Shown here piece by piece: positions 32,390-42,874 of a DNA stretch of 64,000 bases. Below the pieces are notes generated by a model. That model was not told where the DNA came from and did no database searches. It saw only the letters and a list, made by a program, of their open reading frames with translations. A program made the translations under genes and the position numbers. Source of the DNA: Balamuthia mandrillaris (lineage: Eukaryota; Discosea; Longamoebia; Balamuthiidae); NCBI GenBank assembly GCA_031835245.1, contig JAVKOQ010000043.1, positions 124,001 through 188,000 of the forward strand, in the 5' to 3' direction. Every line of letters begins with the position of its first letter. Within the stretch, counting starts at the first letter, position 1.

Positions 32390-34625
32390 TTACACTTTGT
32401 TGGCACTCGTTCGTTTGCCTCTTCGTTGAAAGCCTTCCAAGTACCATGACCCGCTTGTGGCCATTGAACTCTTTTGTGCTGGTGGTGTTGACAGTGGTAA
32501 TGGCGAAGAGGGAGACTGCTCCGGAGAAGGAGAAGGAGAAGGAGAAGAAGAACAAGAAGCGAATCGGAACTTTCTTGAAAGGCAATCGCGCACCTCTTCG
32601 CTGACCAAGATGCGACCAACCCCACAAGACTCACGCAAGCAATCCACTCGACGCACAGCATCGCCATACACTTCCACTGAGGTTCGTGGCAAAAGTCTTG
32701 TGGGCCTTTTTGCATACCAGAATGAGAAACCGAAAGAAGAGAGGGAGAAGATTTTGTACCCAAGAGTGCCAACAATGACTGAGCCAGAATGTATACCAAG
32801 CCGCAGTCCAAAGACTATGCGCTTAGTACCCGAAGAACAAGAAGGGCTCGACGAAGAAGGAAAAGGAAAAGGAGAAGATTCAGGAGAAGCAGCATTTGAC
32901 AGTGAGCATGGTTTTCGTCGCTGACTAACCAAATGACTTCCGGACGTGGAGAGAGAGAATGTTGTTTGCTCTGAACTCTCTCTTTTCATCTGCATCGCAA
33001 ATGCTGTCATGACAGACTTGAGCCTGCCTTTCAACGTCAACGCAAACGAGGCCATCATCTCTTTTGCCTGTTGTCTGCTTTGTTGCTCAAACTCTGCTTG
33101 CTGCTCTCCAAGAGGCTCTCTGCTATTCTTCAAATTGTCAGAAGGACTTTCGTTGGAGCGTGAACGTCTTCGCGTGAGTATTCTTTGTTGGGGCGGTCTC
33201 GCTTTGGGAGGAGAAGCAGCAAGCAACTGAAGCCTTCTTCTCTCCGCTCTTCGTTTCTTCTCGGCTGCCTTCTTCAGCCGTTGCAATTGCCCCAACTTCT
33301 CTTCTTCCTCCCTGATTCTTCTCGCTGCTGAATCAGTTCTGTGCATTCGTATCTCTTTGGGAGAAGAAGAAAAGGACGCTTTCTTTCCAAAGGCAAGCTT
33401 GGAAGAGGAGAAGCTAGAAGTTATCTTCTTTGTCGCGGTAGACGTTGAGGTGTTGCTCATCCATGGTTCGATGGGGGAGGAGATAGCTGCTTCAAAGGCT
33501 GCTTGGCTTGCAGAGGAGGATAAGGCGCGCCCCTTGTCACCTATCGAGGAATACTCTTCATCCTCTTCGATGAGGCTGTACAATGTACTTGATGGCAGAA
33601 TCAGCTGGCCAAATGAATCTTTTGGATCTCTGTTGATGGTGATGATAGAGAAGTAGAAGTATAAGAGAGAAATCATAAGAAGAAGAAAGACAAAAGATCA
33701 AGAAGCAAAAGAAGCCAAATGGAAAGGCGTACTCTTCTGGAAAGGATGGCAATGGAGCGGACTTGCGCCATTCTGAGTAAGGCTGAAAGAAGGCGGGATA
33801 AGTGGCAGCTCTTCCTCTGTCAGAGGCAGCAGAGTCGGAAGTGGCGATGGCCTCTGGATGGAACAGCAACGCCTTTTCGTCCTTACGCATCCTCTCCTCC
33901 TTCAATCGCTTTGCTTTCATCTTGGCTCTTCTCACCCGCAACGTCAGGTTGGTCTCCGAGTAACTATTCAACTGGCCAACAAACGGAGCGGAACGCAGAG
34001 AAAGCAGAGGGTTGTTCATCGGTTCGTCCTCATTCTCTCCTTCCCGTCCGTCGGCTGACTGTGGATGAAGAATTGCTCGCGAGAGGCCTCCCACGACAAG
34101 ATACTTGCCTCCTCCCATGGAAACCTTTTGAAGGGAAGGAAAGCAGGCGAGCGTGTCATCGAGAAGGTTGAAGATGACGTTGAGCCTCTGGAAGGCGCTT
34201 TCGGTATCCTGGCAGCTTTCCACAAACTCATTGCACCCCATGACCTCTATACTGCAAATGGAGACGTCGTTGAATCTTTGAGGTTTTGGAGTTTCCCATT
34301 TTTTAGCCCGTTTGTTGGTGTCCTCCTCGTCGTCGTCGTCATCATCGACGTCTTCGACTTCCTCATCCTCTTCTTCGCCCAGTTTTGCCTTTTCCTCTTC
34401 CTCTTGCCTAAGTCTCGAAGTTTCTCTTCCCCTTTCGTCCGCATTCTTTTCTTTTCCCTTCTCTTTGTCTTTCAAGGCTTTGAGGCTGCCTCCTCTCTTT
34501 CCTCTAACCCCAACCCCTCGGCGACCGTTGGTAGATATACTGCTGCTCTCCAGGTGCTTAGTTTGGCCTGGAGGGCTGCCGGTATGTTGCATTTCTCCCA
34601 GGGTTCGGCTTCCTTTCCTCTTCAT
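32390..34625 (-). CDS. Class III nucleotide-cyclase-like protein with substituted active site
   Basis: From the ATG at 34625 a long charged leader (acidic run near 34310-34370) precedes the cyclase fold: FNDVSICSIEVMG, then AFQRLNVIFNLLDDTLACFP and VSMGGGKYLVVGGL (about 34110-34270). A long Ser/Lys-rich insert (about 33100-33650, with REEEEKLGQLQRLKKAAEKK) splits the domain, which resumes with FGLRLGIHSGSVIVGTLG (about 32760-32815) and VEVYGDAVRRVDCL (about 32640-32680), ending ILVSEEVRDCL and a Ser/Pro tail; stop at 32390. Compared with active cyclases, the first metal Asp (FADIVGF) is Glu, the second (GDAY) is Gly, and the Asn and Arg of VNxAxRL are Arg and Cys. Catalysis as a homodimer is therefore unlikely. 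It may be a regulatory half of a heterodimer. At least three exons. Confidence 0.78.
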
Positions 34626-35129
34626 TGGTGCTGCAGTATTGAGTGGTTTCTTGACAACAGAACCTTTCTTTTTGGTTTGCTATGGTTGTTGGTTTGGTTG
34701 TGCAGAGAGTACGGTTGATACCAGCGCACGCCTCCCTTTCCACACAACCAGCAAAAAAATAAATAAAAAAATAAAAAAAAAAATAAGGTCAGCCGCCTGC
34801 TCCACAATTAAGCAAAAAAAAAACCAGGAGGAGTTGTTTGGCGGTGTGTCGGTTCGACTTCCCCCGATGCCGGTTACTCCTTATCTGGTTCTCTTTCGCT
34901 TTCGGCGTCTGCCTGGAAGCCTCAGGGTCTGGGTTGCCCGGATGAGTCCGTCTCTTACACGATTCTTTTGCCCAAAATGCGGAACCCCACACAGCAGCAA
35001 ACGCACGTCACCACCGCCTGTTGATCAACCTGCAAGATCATCCCGTTGATTATTCTCCGTGTTAAGAAATACCCGGTTTCCATAGACACCAAATATGTCG
35101 ACAAATTGTGGTTATTTCCATGGAAACAA
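34626..35129. other. Intergenic region upstream of the cyclase-like gene
   Basis: This 504-bp gap between the cyclase start and the FEX stop (both minus-strand genes) contains an A-rich run at 34757-34785. A GC-richer block follows (34830-35045) whose plus-strand frame has FCPKCGTPHSS but no start, no homology I know and no partner exons. At 35115-35126 there is a perfect 12-bp palindrome, TTTCCATGGAAA, next to the FEX stop. TATGTCGACAAAT at 35093 also occurs near 29298. Confidence 0.4.
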
Positions 35130-35988
35130 TCACCATAGAAATGCCCAAAACAGCAACAGCATGGAAGCCTGCGCGATGCTCACGGTGCAAGCGCCGTAGA
35201 GATAGCGCAGGGGGAGGGCGCGATGGGGCTGCATGAGCTCCGCCATGAAGGTGGACACCGTCGTGAGACATCCGGAAAAGCCGGTCATGGAAGCTTCCAC
35301 TAGGTAGGCGCCGGGAGAAGAGCGATCCGTCCAACCTTTGTTGGCGGCCAGGATGTGCATGGCGGCGGCAAAGAGGCAGCCGGCCAAGTTGGGGATGAAG
35401 GTGAAAAGAGGGAAGCCGCTGGCATAAGGCTCTTTGGCATTGAAAAGCGAGAGATAGTACCGCAAGAGGGCTCCTGAGTTTTAACGCGGTTAACAATAAT
35501 AGACGAAGAAACACAGACGCCAAAAGGTAAGAGCAAGAGCAAGAGCAAGAGCAAGAGCAAGAAGAAGAAGAAGAAGAAGAAGAAGAAGAATGAGAAGGTT
35601 ACCAAATGGAGCAAAGAGAGCAGAAAACATCAACCAGCGCCAAGTCTCAAGGTTTACACTCAATATACTGAGTGTCAAAACGGCTAGCGATAAGAGCACA
35701 GTTGGCAGTAAGGCCGTCCATAACAGCCGTTTTAATGGCTTGTCTGTTGGTGCTTCCTCGTTTTGTCCCGAGGTTGCCAGTGACACATCGCTGTATTCTC
35801 CATCTTCCTCCACTTCTTGTTGTTGTTGATGTGATGAAGAATCCGAATGGTCATGAATCACTTGGAAACGTTTGGACAGGAAGGAGGTGGGTGTTCTTGT
35901 TCCAATAGCAGTAACGGTGCTGTACAGATGCAATCCTTTTCGTGCACTTTTAGAAGAGAGAACGAGAAAGAAGGAGAAGAGAGAAGTT

Positions 35989-36038
<50 letters not shown>

Positions 36039-36621
36039 ACAGAAGCGAGAACAAAGAGCAAAGGGGAGAAAAAACGGTACCAAAGGTGAATGCACAAAAG
36101 TTGGAAAAAAGTTCAAGAAAGATGAGCAACAAGTAATGTACAACCTCCACACGTCCCAAAGCGGCCACCGCGTCCTTCATCCAAGAGGACAACGTCGTCA
36201 GACTTCCGCAAAAGCCTGAAGTCATCGCCACGTAAAGCCAACCTTCTCTGAGTCAAACTCAACTCAGCTACCGCTACGCACATCATCAAGTAAGGGGAGA
36301 GTACCTCTTCCAAAGCGAAAGACCCTTTTGGGGAGCTAGAAAGCCCATTATGACACAACCCAACACATTCGCAAAGAGGTTGGACGGCAGCACGCCTTGG
36401 TAGGCTTGGCCGACGCTCCACCGCAGAAACCGGGTGAGGGAGACCCGCAGAAGGGTGGCGAGGACGGCGCAGAGGGACAGCGCGGAGAGCAGGCGAAGGG
36501 CGGTGAGGGCGCTCTCTCCGTACCGCAACCGCCTCTCCGCCACGTTGCGCGGCGAGCCTGACCGAGGAGAGGGAGCAACCCCTTTACCACCGCTGCTACG
36601 CGGAGGAACGGCATGCTCCAT
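35130..36621 (-). CDS. FEX: Fluoride export protein FEX (fused double CrcB domain)
   Basis: Eukaryotic FEX proteins are two CrcB halves in one chain and expel fluoride across the plasma membrane. From the ATG at 36621 the first half gives a span (LRLLSALSLCAVLATLLRVS), the conserved Asn segment NLFANVLGCVIMGFL and the channel motif GFCGSLTTLSSW (about 36180-36240). After a linker exon with Gln/Glu stretches (about 35780-35880) and a linker span (LLPTVLLSLAVLTLSIL), the second half repeats the pattern: RYYLSLFNAK, FIPNLAGCLFAAAM and GFSGCLTTVSTFMAEL, ending in a last span (SMLLLFWAFLW) and TGA at 35130-35132. Both halves keep the Asn and the G-x-TT-x-S signatures, so the channel should be functional. 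Introns hold (GA)n at about 35993-36032 and a GAGCAA/GAA-type run at 35526-35590. Confidence 0.9.
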
Positions 36622-36753
36622 GGTAGCGACGAGCAGGAGGAACTCAAGGGGTTTCGCGAGAGCGACGAGGGAAACCTAAGTGCCATCGCCAGACGGGCAG
36701 CAGGAGCGCGTAGAAAACTTTTGTGGCCGATTTTCAAACTCAAGAGGCACCCA

Positions 36754-36824
36754 AGCCCCATGGTGTAGTTGGTAACATGCGAGGTTCTGGTTCTCGCGCC
36801 CTCAGTTCGATTCTGGGTGGGGCT
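36754..36824 (+). tRNA. tRNA-Gln (anticodon CTG)
   Basis: A complete cloverleaf of 71 nt. The 7-bp acceptor stem AGCCCCA pairs perfectly with TGGGGCT. The D stem GTGT pairs with ACAT (one G-T pair) around AGTTGGTA. The anticodon stem CGAGG/TCTCG (one G-T pair) holds the loop TTCTGGT, so positions 34-36 are CTG, reading CAG. A 4-nt variable loop CGCC precedes the T stem CTCAG/CTGGG with loop TTCGATT. CCA is not encoded. T-rich DNA starting about ten bases after the 3' end (from about 36831, including a run of nine T) can serve as an RNA polymerase III terminator. No intron is seen. It sits between FEX and DPH6, both on the other strand. Confidence 0.93.
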
Positions 36825-36906
36825 GCATCTCTTTTTGTTTTTTTTTTATTTTATTTTGTTTGTTTGTTTTTTTTTCCCCAGTGGAGGAGGGATTGGTGGT
36901 ATTTCT

Positions 36907-39813
36907 TCAAGAAAAAGGGGCGTAAAAGAAGGAACACTCCAAGAGGCACTGCCACATGAAGGTGGCGTGCGGGGAGGGCACCATCGAGGCAATGCGCCTC
37001 ACGGGCAGCCACGTCACTTGCGAAGAAGGCAACAAATCTTCCATCAAGGCTATTGATAGTAAGTCAGTAAACGAACAAAGCAACAAACAACGTGAAAGAA
37101 AGATGGAGCACCTTGTTGTTGTTGGCTGAGTTGATCTTCTTCCTGTTTTTGTGCAAAATAGAGCCGAAGTTGCAAAGAGTCTTCCGTAAGGTTGATGGCA
37201 AATTGTTTGCGAAGCTGCTGTTTCATCTCCACAATGCTCTCTCCCAAATGTCGGCTATCGTTCACGTACAATCGAGCGAGAGCAGCACGGCGGTCATCCG
37301 AGAAGACAAATTCTAATCTATGTTGTCTTCCCTCGTCCACTTTGACCAACCCCTTCCTTTCGTTAAGTGAGTATTTTCCTTCGCCTCTTTCATAGTCGTC
37401 ATCATCTCCATTCTTTTGCTTTTGCGTTACGACTTGTATTTCGACTTCAGCTCCTCTCGGAAGTTGTCCCACCTCCAAAAATGCAAACGAGAAGTTTCGT
37501 TCTTGTTCTCCTTCTTCAGCATTCTCGCTGTATCGCCATTCATCCCAAAGCCTCTCCACGATAGCTTTGCCTCCTTGTAGATCCGTAAGAAAGCAGCTTG
37601 CCCACAAAACTTTATCTGGAGAGGAATTTACAGCTGCCAAAACTTGAGCGATGTTATGCAATACCATTTTTGTTTGTCCTTCTACTCGTTGCTCCAGGGA
37701 TAGATTTTCTCTATCTGAGGAAGTTAGTTGCAGCGTAGGAGGATCGAGTCCAATTTGTCCAGCGAGATGAGCAATGCGCTCATCGATAGTGCAGGCTTGA
37801 CTGTAGGGTCCTATGCAAGCTGCTGCCCACCGAGAAATGCTTTGTACGTGTAATGCTTTATTTCTGTAAGGAGGTGACTTAGTTTAAGTTGTTTTTTATG
37901 GAATAGAAGAAATTAACGAGAAAGAAGAGAACAATCCCAAACCTTTTCGTAGAGGAAGAATGTGGCCTAACTCCTATCACTTCAATCATCGCTTTAGAGC
38001 TCAAATCCAGTTGGACACATAATCTATCTCGATAACAATAATAAGAACGAGAAATAAGATTAAAAAAAAAAAAAAACAAAAGACCTGCTTGGAGGATTGT
38101 GAAGACCAAAGTAAGTCTTGTAAACAGCATTTGCCTCTGCAAAATCGGCAATATCCTGCAGATACATCGATACAAAGACAACATTCTCCATACTTAAGTC
38201 TTTTGCCAACAATATCCCTGATAACGAAAACACGATATTTAAACATTAAAAAAAAAAAAGACAAAGAAAAAAAAGAAAAGTAAGCAATTTAAAGCAGAAA
38301 ATGTACCTTGAAGAGATGAAAGAACTTGATTCATTTGTAGAGTTACGGATGATGAGTGTTCATCTGTTGTAAGGCCTGCAACGAAGAAGTGAGAATGGCT
38401 CTCCTTAAACTTGGCCAAAAGTGCATCATCCAGCTCTCGACTTTCAATCCGTTTCTTGTTTTCCTCTTTTTTTTCGTTTTCTTCTTGTTCTTGCTCTTCC
38501 GTTGTTGATACCATTTCTATTTTGGCAGTAGCAACTTGAGTTTCTTCTGAGGACATAAGATGTGCATTTCTGTCTTTTTCTTCCAAGTGATATTTGGTTA
38601 TTCGCAGGTAACCCACCGGAGCAATGGCATCATCCGAGTGGATGATAGTTTGCATCTCATCTCTATAAAGTAATAATAATACAAAGGATGAGAAACAAAA
38701 AACAACAAGAAGAAAAGACAAAGAGAAGAACCGACATGACAATCTTTTTCTTGAAGAGAGGACAATCCAACGTGAGTGTTTCGTACTCACCTCCTTCACC
38801 ACAGACGTTACAGCCGTACATATTTTTCTATTATCGTAAATATGTTTTAGTAAAGAAAGCTAAAACAAACAAACAGAAGAAAACGATACCAGCTTGCACA
38901 GATAAGGATAGAGAGCGGTGATGGACTTGCCCAAGTGTTTATCCGGGTGCAACCCCATCGCTGCCACTTTGATGAGAATGGCGTCTATGGGTTGGGCGAT
39001 CATTTCTTGAAGGAGAGTCTCTTGGTCCCTCCTCCATAGATAGGCAAGCGACACTAAACCTAACCTGGCACAACTTATAAAACAGGTTGGTAACGACGAA
39101 GAAGAGGATGGAGAAGGAGGAGAAGAACAAGACAAGAAGAAGAAGAAGAAGAAGCAGAACAAGACCATGACAAACAAGAAGAAAGAAGAAAGAAGAAAGA
39201 AGAAAGAAGAAAGAAGAAAGAAGAAAGAAGAAAGAAGAAAGAAGAAAGAAGAAAGAAGAAGAGAAAAGAAGAAGGAACAAGGACAACAAGAAGAAGGACA
39301 AGAGACGTACACATTCTCAACGCGATACCGCTGATAGTCACTGAGAATGGCACCAGAGGAAACGGCTTGCACGGAGGGAATGGCCTCCTTCACTCGCCGC
39401 AACAGCCAGTAGAGACTCTCCACTTCGTCGGCCTCCTCCCTCTTTGCCTCCTCCTTTCGCTCGTACTGCAGCGACTGTTGCAGAGCAGAGCCGCGGATCT
39501 CTCCGCGAAACAGCGGAACGCCCATACACTCCGCGTAGGCATCCAACACGTTGTGTCCCACCGTTTGAAACATAAAACTGTCCAACTCATCTGAAATTGA
39601 TGAAGTTTTGTTGAGCGATTAACGACAAAAAAAAAAAAAAAAAAAAAAAAGCAACAGAATACCTTCGGAGGATTGCGTTGTTGATGTGGTGTGCGATGGG
39701 ACCTGTGGAGGACGAAGGTTCGCCAAAGCGACGATCTCGTGACCATACTGCTCGCACTGCAACATGTTGTAGCAGCTATCCTTGCCACCACTCACCAACG
39801 CCACCACTTTCAT
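36907..39813 (-). CDS. DPH6: Diphthine-ammonia ligase DPH6 with C-terminal RidA-like domains
   Basis: DPH6 performs the last amidation step in making diphthamide on elongation factor 2. From the ATG at 39813 the PP-loop VALVSGGKDSCYNM binds ATP, followed by the family stretches DSFMFQTVGHNVLDAYAEC, MGVPLFRGEIRGSALQ, AVSSGAILSDYQRYRVEN, LAYLWRRDQETLLQEMI and, near 38790-38825, NVCGEGGEYETLTLDCP. These all match DPH6. Downstream exons hold two YjgF/RidA-like modules (MENVVFVSMYLQDIADFAEA near 38140; ACIGPYSQACTIDERIAHLA near 37770-37840), as in yeast Dph6. The last exon, 36907-37050, reads ALMEDLLPSSQVTWLPVRR and ends FFYAPFS-stop; its junction is inferred from GT-AG sites. About nine exons. 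One intron carries a 7-bp tandem repeat (39176-39262). Confidence 0.88.
39176..39262 (-). repeat. Heptanucleotide (GAAAGAA)n tandem repeat in a DPH6 intron
   Basis: About eleven nearly perfect GAAAGAA units on the plus strand, pyrimidine-rich in the gene's sense direction, flanked by GAAGAA runs. They lie between the exons coding DYQRYRVEN and CARLGLVSLAYL. Confidence 0.85.
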
Positions 39814-39877
39814 CCTTTTATTTTTGTTTCTTTTTGCTTTTTTCTTTTTTTGTTTTCAAACGAAACAAAAGTGTTAC

Positions 39878-40003
39878 CCTTTGGCGTCGAACCGGGATTT
39901 TGTCCCTCAAAAACAAAAGTGTTTTTCTTGGGCATCGAACCGGGGGCGTTTTATTCAAAAAAAAAAAGTAAATGGGTTCTTTTCGGCGTCGAACCTGCGT
40001 CCT
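39878..40003 (-). repeat. Three tandem units each with a T-arm-like core
   Basis: Cores begin at 39883 (GGCGTCGAACCGGG), 39931 (GGCATCGAACCGGG) and 39985 (GGCGTCGAACCTG), spaced 48 and 54 bp. The spacers share ACAAAAGTGTT. Read on the minus strand each core is GGTTCGA(C/T)GCC, close to a tRNA B box. In the first unit ACAAAA and TTTTGT flank the core as an inverted pair. No full tRNA can be folded. The array lies in the divergent promoter between DPH6 and the WBP4-like gene. Confidence 0.55.
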
Positions 40004-40100
40004 TGTTGACGTCAGCAGTTGCATTAAAAAAAAAAAAGAGAAAAGAAAAAGGGCTGCGCGCAACGGACGCTGAAGGAAGGAGAAGCTTTGTGGAACAAGA

Positions 40101-40538
40101 ATGTACGTACATGATTCAGACCTTGTTTTTTAGATCTAAACTTGGTGCTGCTGACACCACTGCTACCTTTTGTTTTTTTTTTTTCAACAAAACAAAAAAA
40201 AAAAAAGGACCGAATATTGGGTGTCCACGCCTCGTTATTACTGCAAGTATTGCAACACATGGATCACTGACAAGAAGAACGTAAGTGACTAGTCAGGGGG
40301 TGATGCCAACGAAGTGGCTTTGGTCTCTCTCTCTAATGTTTTCTTTTTTTTTAAAAAATATGTGAAGAACAGAGAAGCCCATGAGAATGGCAACAGGCAC
40401 AAACAAAACGTGAAAGAGCACATGAATACCCTCAAACAGAAAAAGAAAGAGGATGCCGAGAAAGAGAAGGAAGTGTTAAACGAGCTCGAGCAGATTAAAC
40501 AGGTAGCCTTTCTTATATTCACTCTCTTGTCTCTTCCT

Positions 40539-40587
<49 letters not shown>

Positions 40588-41570
40588 GCTCTCTTTGCTA
40601 TCTCTCACTCCCATTTCCATTGGTTTCTCCTTTACTTTCAATTACTCTTCTCACCCTCTTTCTTCTCTCTCCTCGCATACACTCTTCTTCACTCGTTACT
40701 CTCACATGAAAGGCTGCGGAGAAGCAATACTTTGAGGACATAAACAAAGGCTATGCCAATGCGTCCACTGTTCTTGCGACCTCCTCCACCGCGCGAGGCG
40801 GTCGCTCTCGTGCCTCTCCCGCTTCCACACAGTCTGTCATTCAAGCAGCTGCCACCTCTTATCACACAACTCCATCAACGACAGATGCTTCCCTCGCACA
40901 ACAAACATATAACAGCAACTATGATGCTAGCAGCTACTATAACTATTATCAACAATACTATGCAAACTACTCATCGTCTTCTTCCACTCCTGCTGCCGAT
41001 CCTTACTATGCTTACTACTATCAGCAACAATATACGCCACAACAACCAAAGACAGAGCAACAAACTGGTGAAGTAAATGGTGAAGGCACGAGCAAAGAAA
41101 AATCCAAAAAGGGGACAAACGAAGAAGTAACGCAAGGACAAGAAGGAGAAGCACAATCATCGGAAGGAGCAGAGCAAGACCAAGAAGGAGCAGCATTTGA
41201 AGCGGAGGAGGACACAGTTGAACGGGACCCAGTGACAGGATTCGGAAAGTGGGTTACAGTAGAAAGAGAAGAAAACGAAGAAGATGAAGAAGAAGAAGAA
41301 GAGACTTCAACAACTGTTCAACAAGAAGAGGACGACTTTTTGGAGTGGAAGAGCAAAGAAGGTCCACGCAAATCGTTGAAGAGGGACTGGGATGAGTTGG
41401 AACGAGAAGCCGACGAGGAGGTTGCTCACGACGAGCCAAAGGAAGTGAAAAAAGAAGGAGAAGGAGGAGAAGAAGAAGGAGCAGCTGCTTCTGGCTTGTT
41501 CAAGAAACGAAAGCAAAGAGGAGGAGGAAAGGCTCGCTCTTTGCGACAGAAAACGACTTCGGAGCAATAA
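40101..41570 (+). CDS. WBP4/FBP21-like spliceosomal protein with a U1-type zinc finger
   Basis: The start codon appears split: AT at 40101-40102, a 105-bp intron (GTACGT donor, AAG acceptor at 40207), then G at 40208, giving MTEYWVSTPRYYCKYCNTW, which matches the family start (M-x-x-YW). The matrin/U1-type C2H2 finger is CKYCNTWITDKKN, then HENGNRHKQNVKEHM, with Cys, Cys, His, His present. A helix (EKEKEVLNELEQIKQ, KQYFEDINKGYA) follows. Next are Ser/Thr-, Tyr/Gln- and acidic low-complexity regions, DPVTGFGKWVTVERE, and a C-terminal FKKRKQRGGGKARSLR tail. Human WBP4 has two WW domains after the finger; none is evident here. WBP4-family proteins bind the spliceosomal B complex. The (CT)n intron is at about 40541-40582. 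Stop TAA at 41568-41570. Confidence 0.85.
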
Positions 41571-41704
41571 AAATTTTAAAATATCGTCGATTATTCGTTG
41601 TTTTTGTAACGTCGACATGAAAATTCTCGTGACGACGCGGAAAATTTGACACCATTTATCGAAATTATTAACGATAAACTGAGAAAGAGAGACGGAAAGA
41701 AGAG

Positions 41705-42551
41705 ATGGAGCCACACAGAGTGCTCGGCAGTTCTGTACAGGGCCTAGTCTATCTCATTTGTACGTTTTTTTGGGTTTCTCTTGATGGAAAAGAGAATGCG
41801 GTTCGTTAGAAAAGGAACTCATCTCTCTCGCGTACTGCAACAGTTCGCAATGTGCTCACACACGCGTTGACGTTCGTTCTCAACACTTTGCTCATTCGGC
41901 ACCTCGACACCTCTTTGTTTGGTGTATGTGCGAACACCCTTCTCTCTTCTTTCTTTTTTCGCTCTGACTGAACCACAACAACTGTATACAGTTTGCAACC
42001 GTGCAACTAGAACTATTAGTGACCACAGTGCTGTTCCTCTCCAGAGAAGCCTTTCGTAACACGTGCCAACGCTCTGATCCAAAGTACTCTACTCTTTACA
42101 ATCTTCTTGTTCTTGTTCTTGTTATTCTTCTTCTTCTTCTTCTTCTTCTTCTTCTTCTTCTTCTTCTTGTTCTTCTTCTTGTTCTTCTTCTTGTTCTTGT
42201 TATTCTTCTTCTTCTTCTTCTTGTTCTTCTTCTTGTTCTTCTTCTTGTTATTCTTCTTCTTGTTATTCTTCTTCTTGTTATTCTTCTTCTTCTTGTTATT
42301 CTTCTTCTTCTTCTTCTTGTTATTCTTCTTCTTCTACTTCTTATAGGGTTGAAAACAAACAAAAAGGGAGGTGGAAAATGAGTGGAAAGTGACGAACCTT
42401 TCGTGGTTGTGCGTGCCATTGGGCATGGCTGTAACCGCCGCCACTTTGGGGTTTTCTTTTGCCTCTGCCTCTGAGGAGGAACGCAGTCTTCCTTACTATC
42501 ACGCTGTGATGCTCATTACTGGTTTGTTCCCGAGCTTTCTCCTGCTCTCCT

Positions 42552-42594
<43 letters not shown>

Positions 42595-42828
42595 CTTCTC
42601 CCCATCAAACTAATATAATGCTTATCTCCTTTGTTGCTGCTTTGTTGCTCTTCTTTTGAATACACAGCACTAGCTGCATTCATAGAGCTTCTCTCAGAAC
42701 CGTTATACATTCTCACTTTGCGGCATCACATTTATGGCCCTCGTGTGACTGTCGAATCTTTGGCCACATTTATTCGTTGTATAACCAACTTTTGTCTCGC
42801 TTTTTTCTTTCCTCAATTAGGTATACCT

Positions 42829-42874
<46 letters not shown>

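Noticed and set aside
34312-35049. Plus-strand frame of 245 codons with a FCPKCG motif
   Set aside because: Its first part is the complement of the cyclase-like gene's acidic leader (poly-Ser from poly-Asp/Glu). The Cys pair has no second pair and no supporting exon.
36723-36959. Plus-strand frame reading through the tRNA-Gln
   Set aside because: It lacks coding character, and the cloverleaf with a downstream T-rich stretch explains the sequence.
42107-42346. Long Phe/Leu-rich frame and its Arg-rich complement
   Set aside because: These are translations of the intronic TTC/TTG repeat in RFT1; conserved exons lie on both sides and neither frame has non-repeat sequence.
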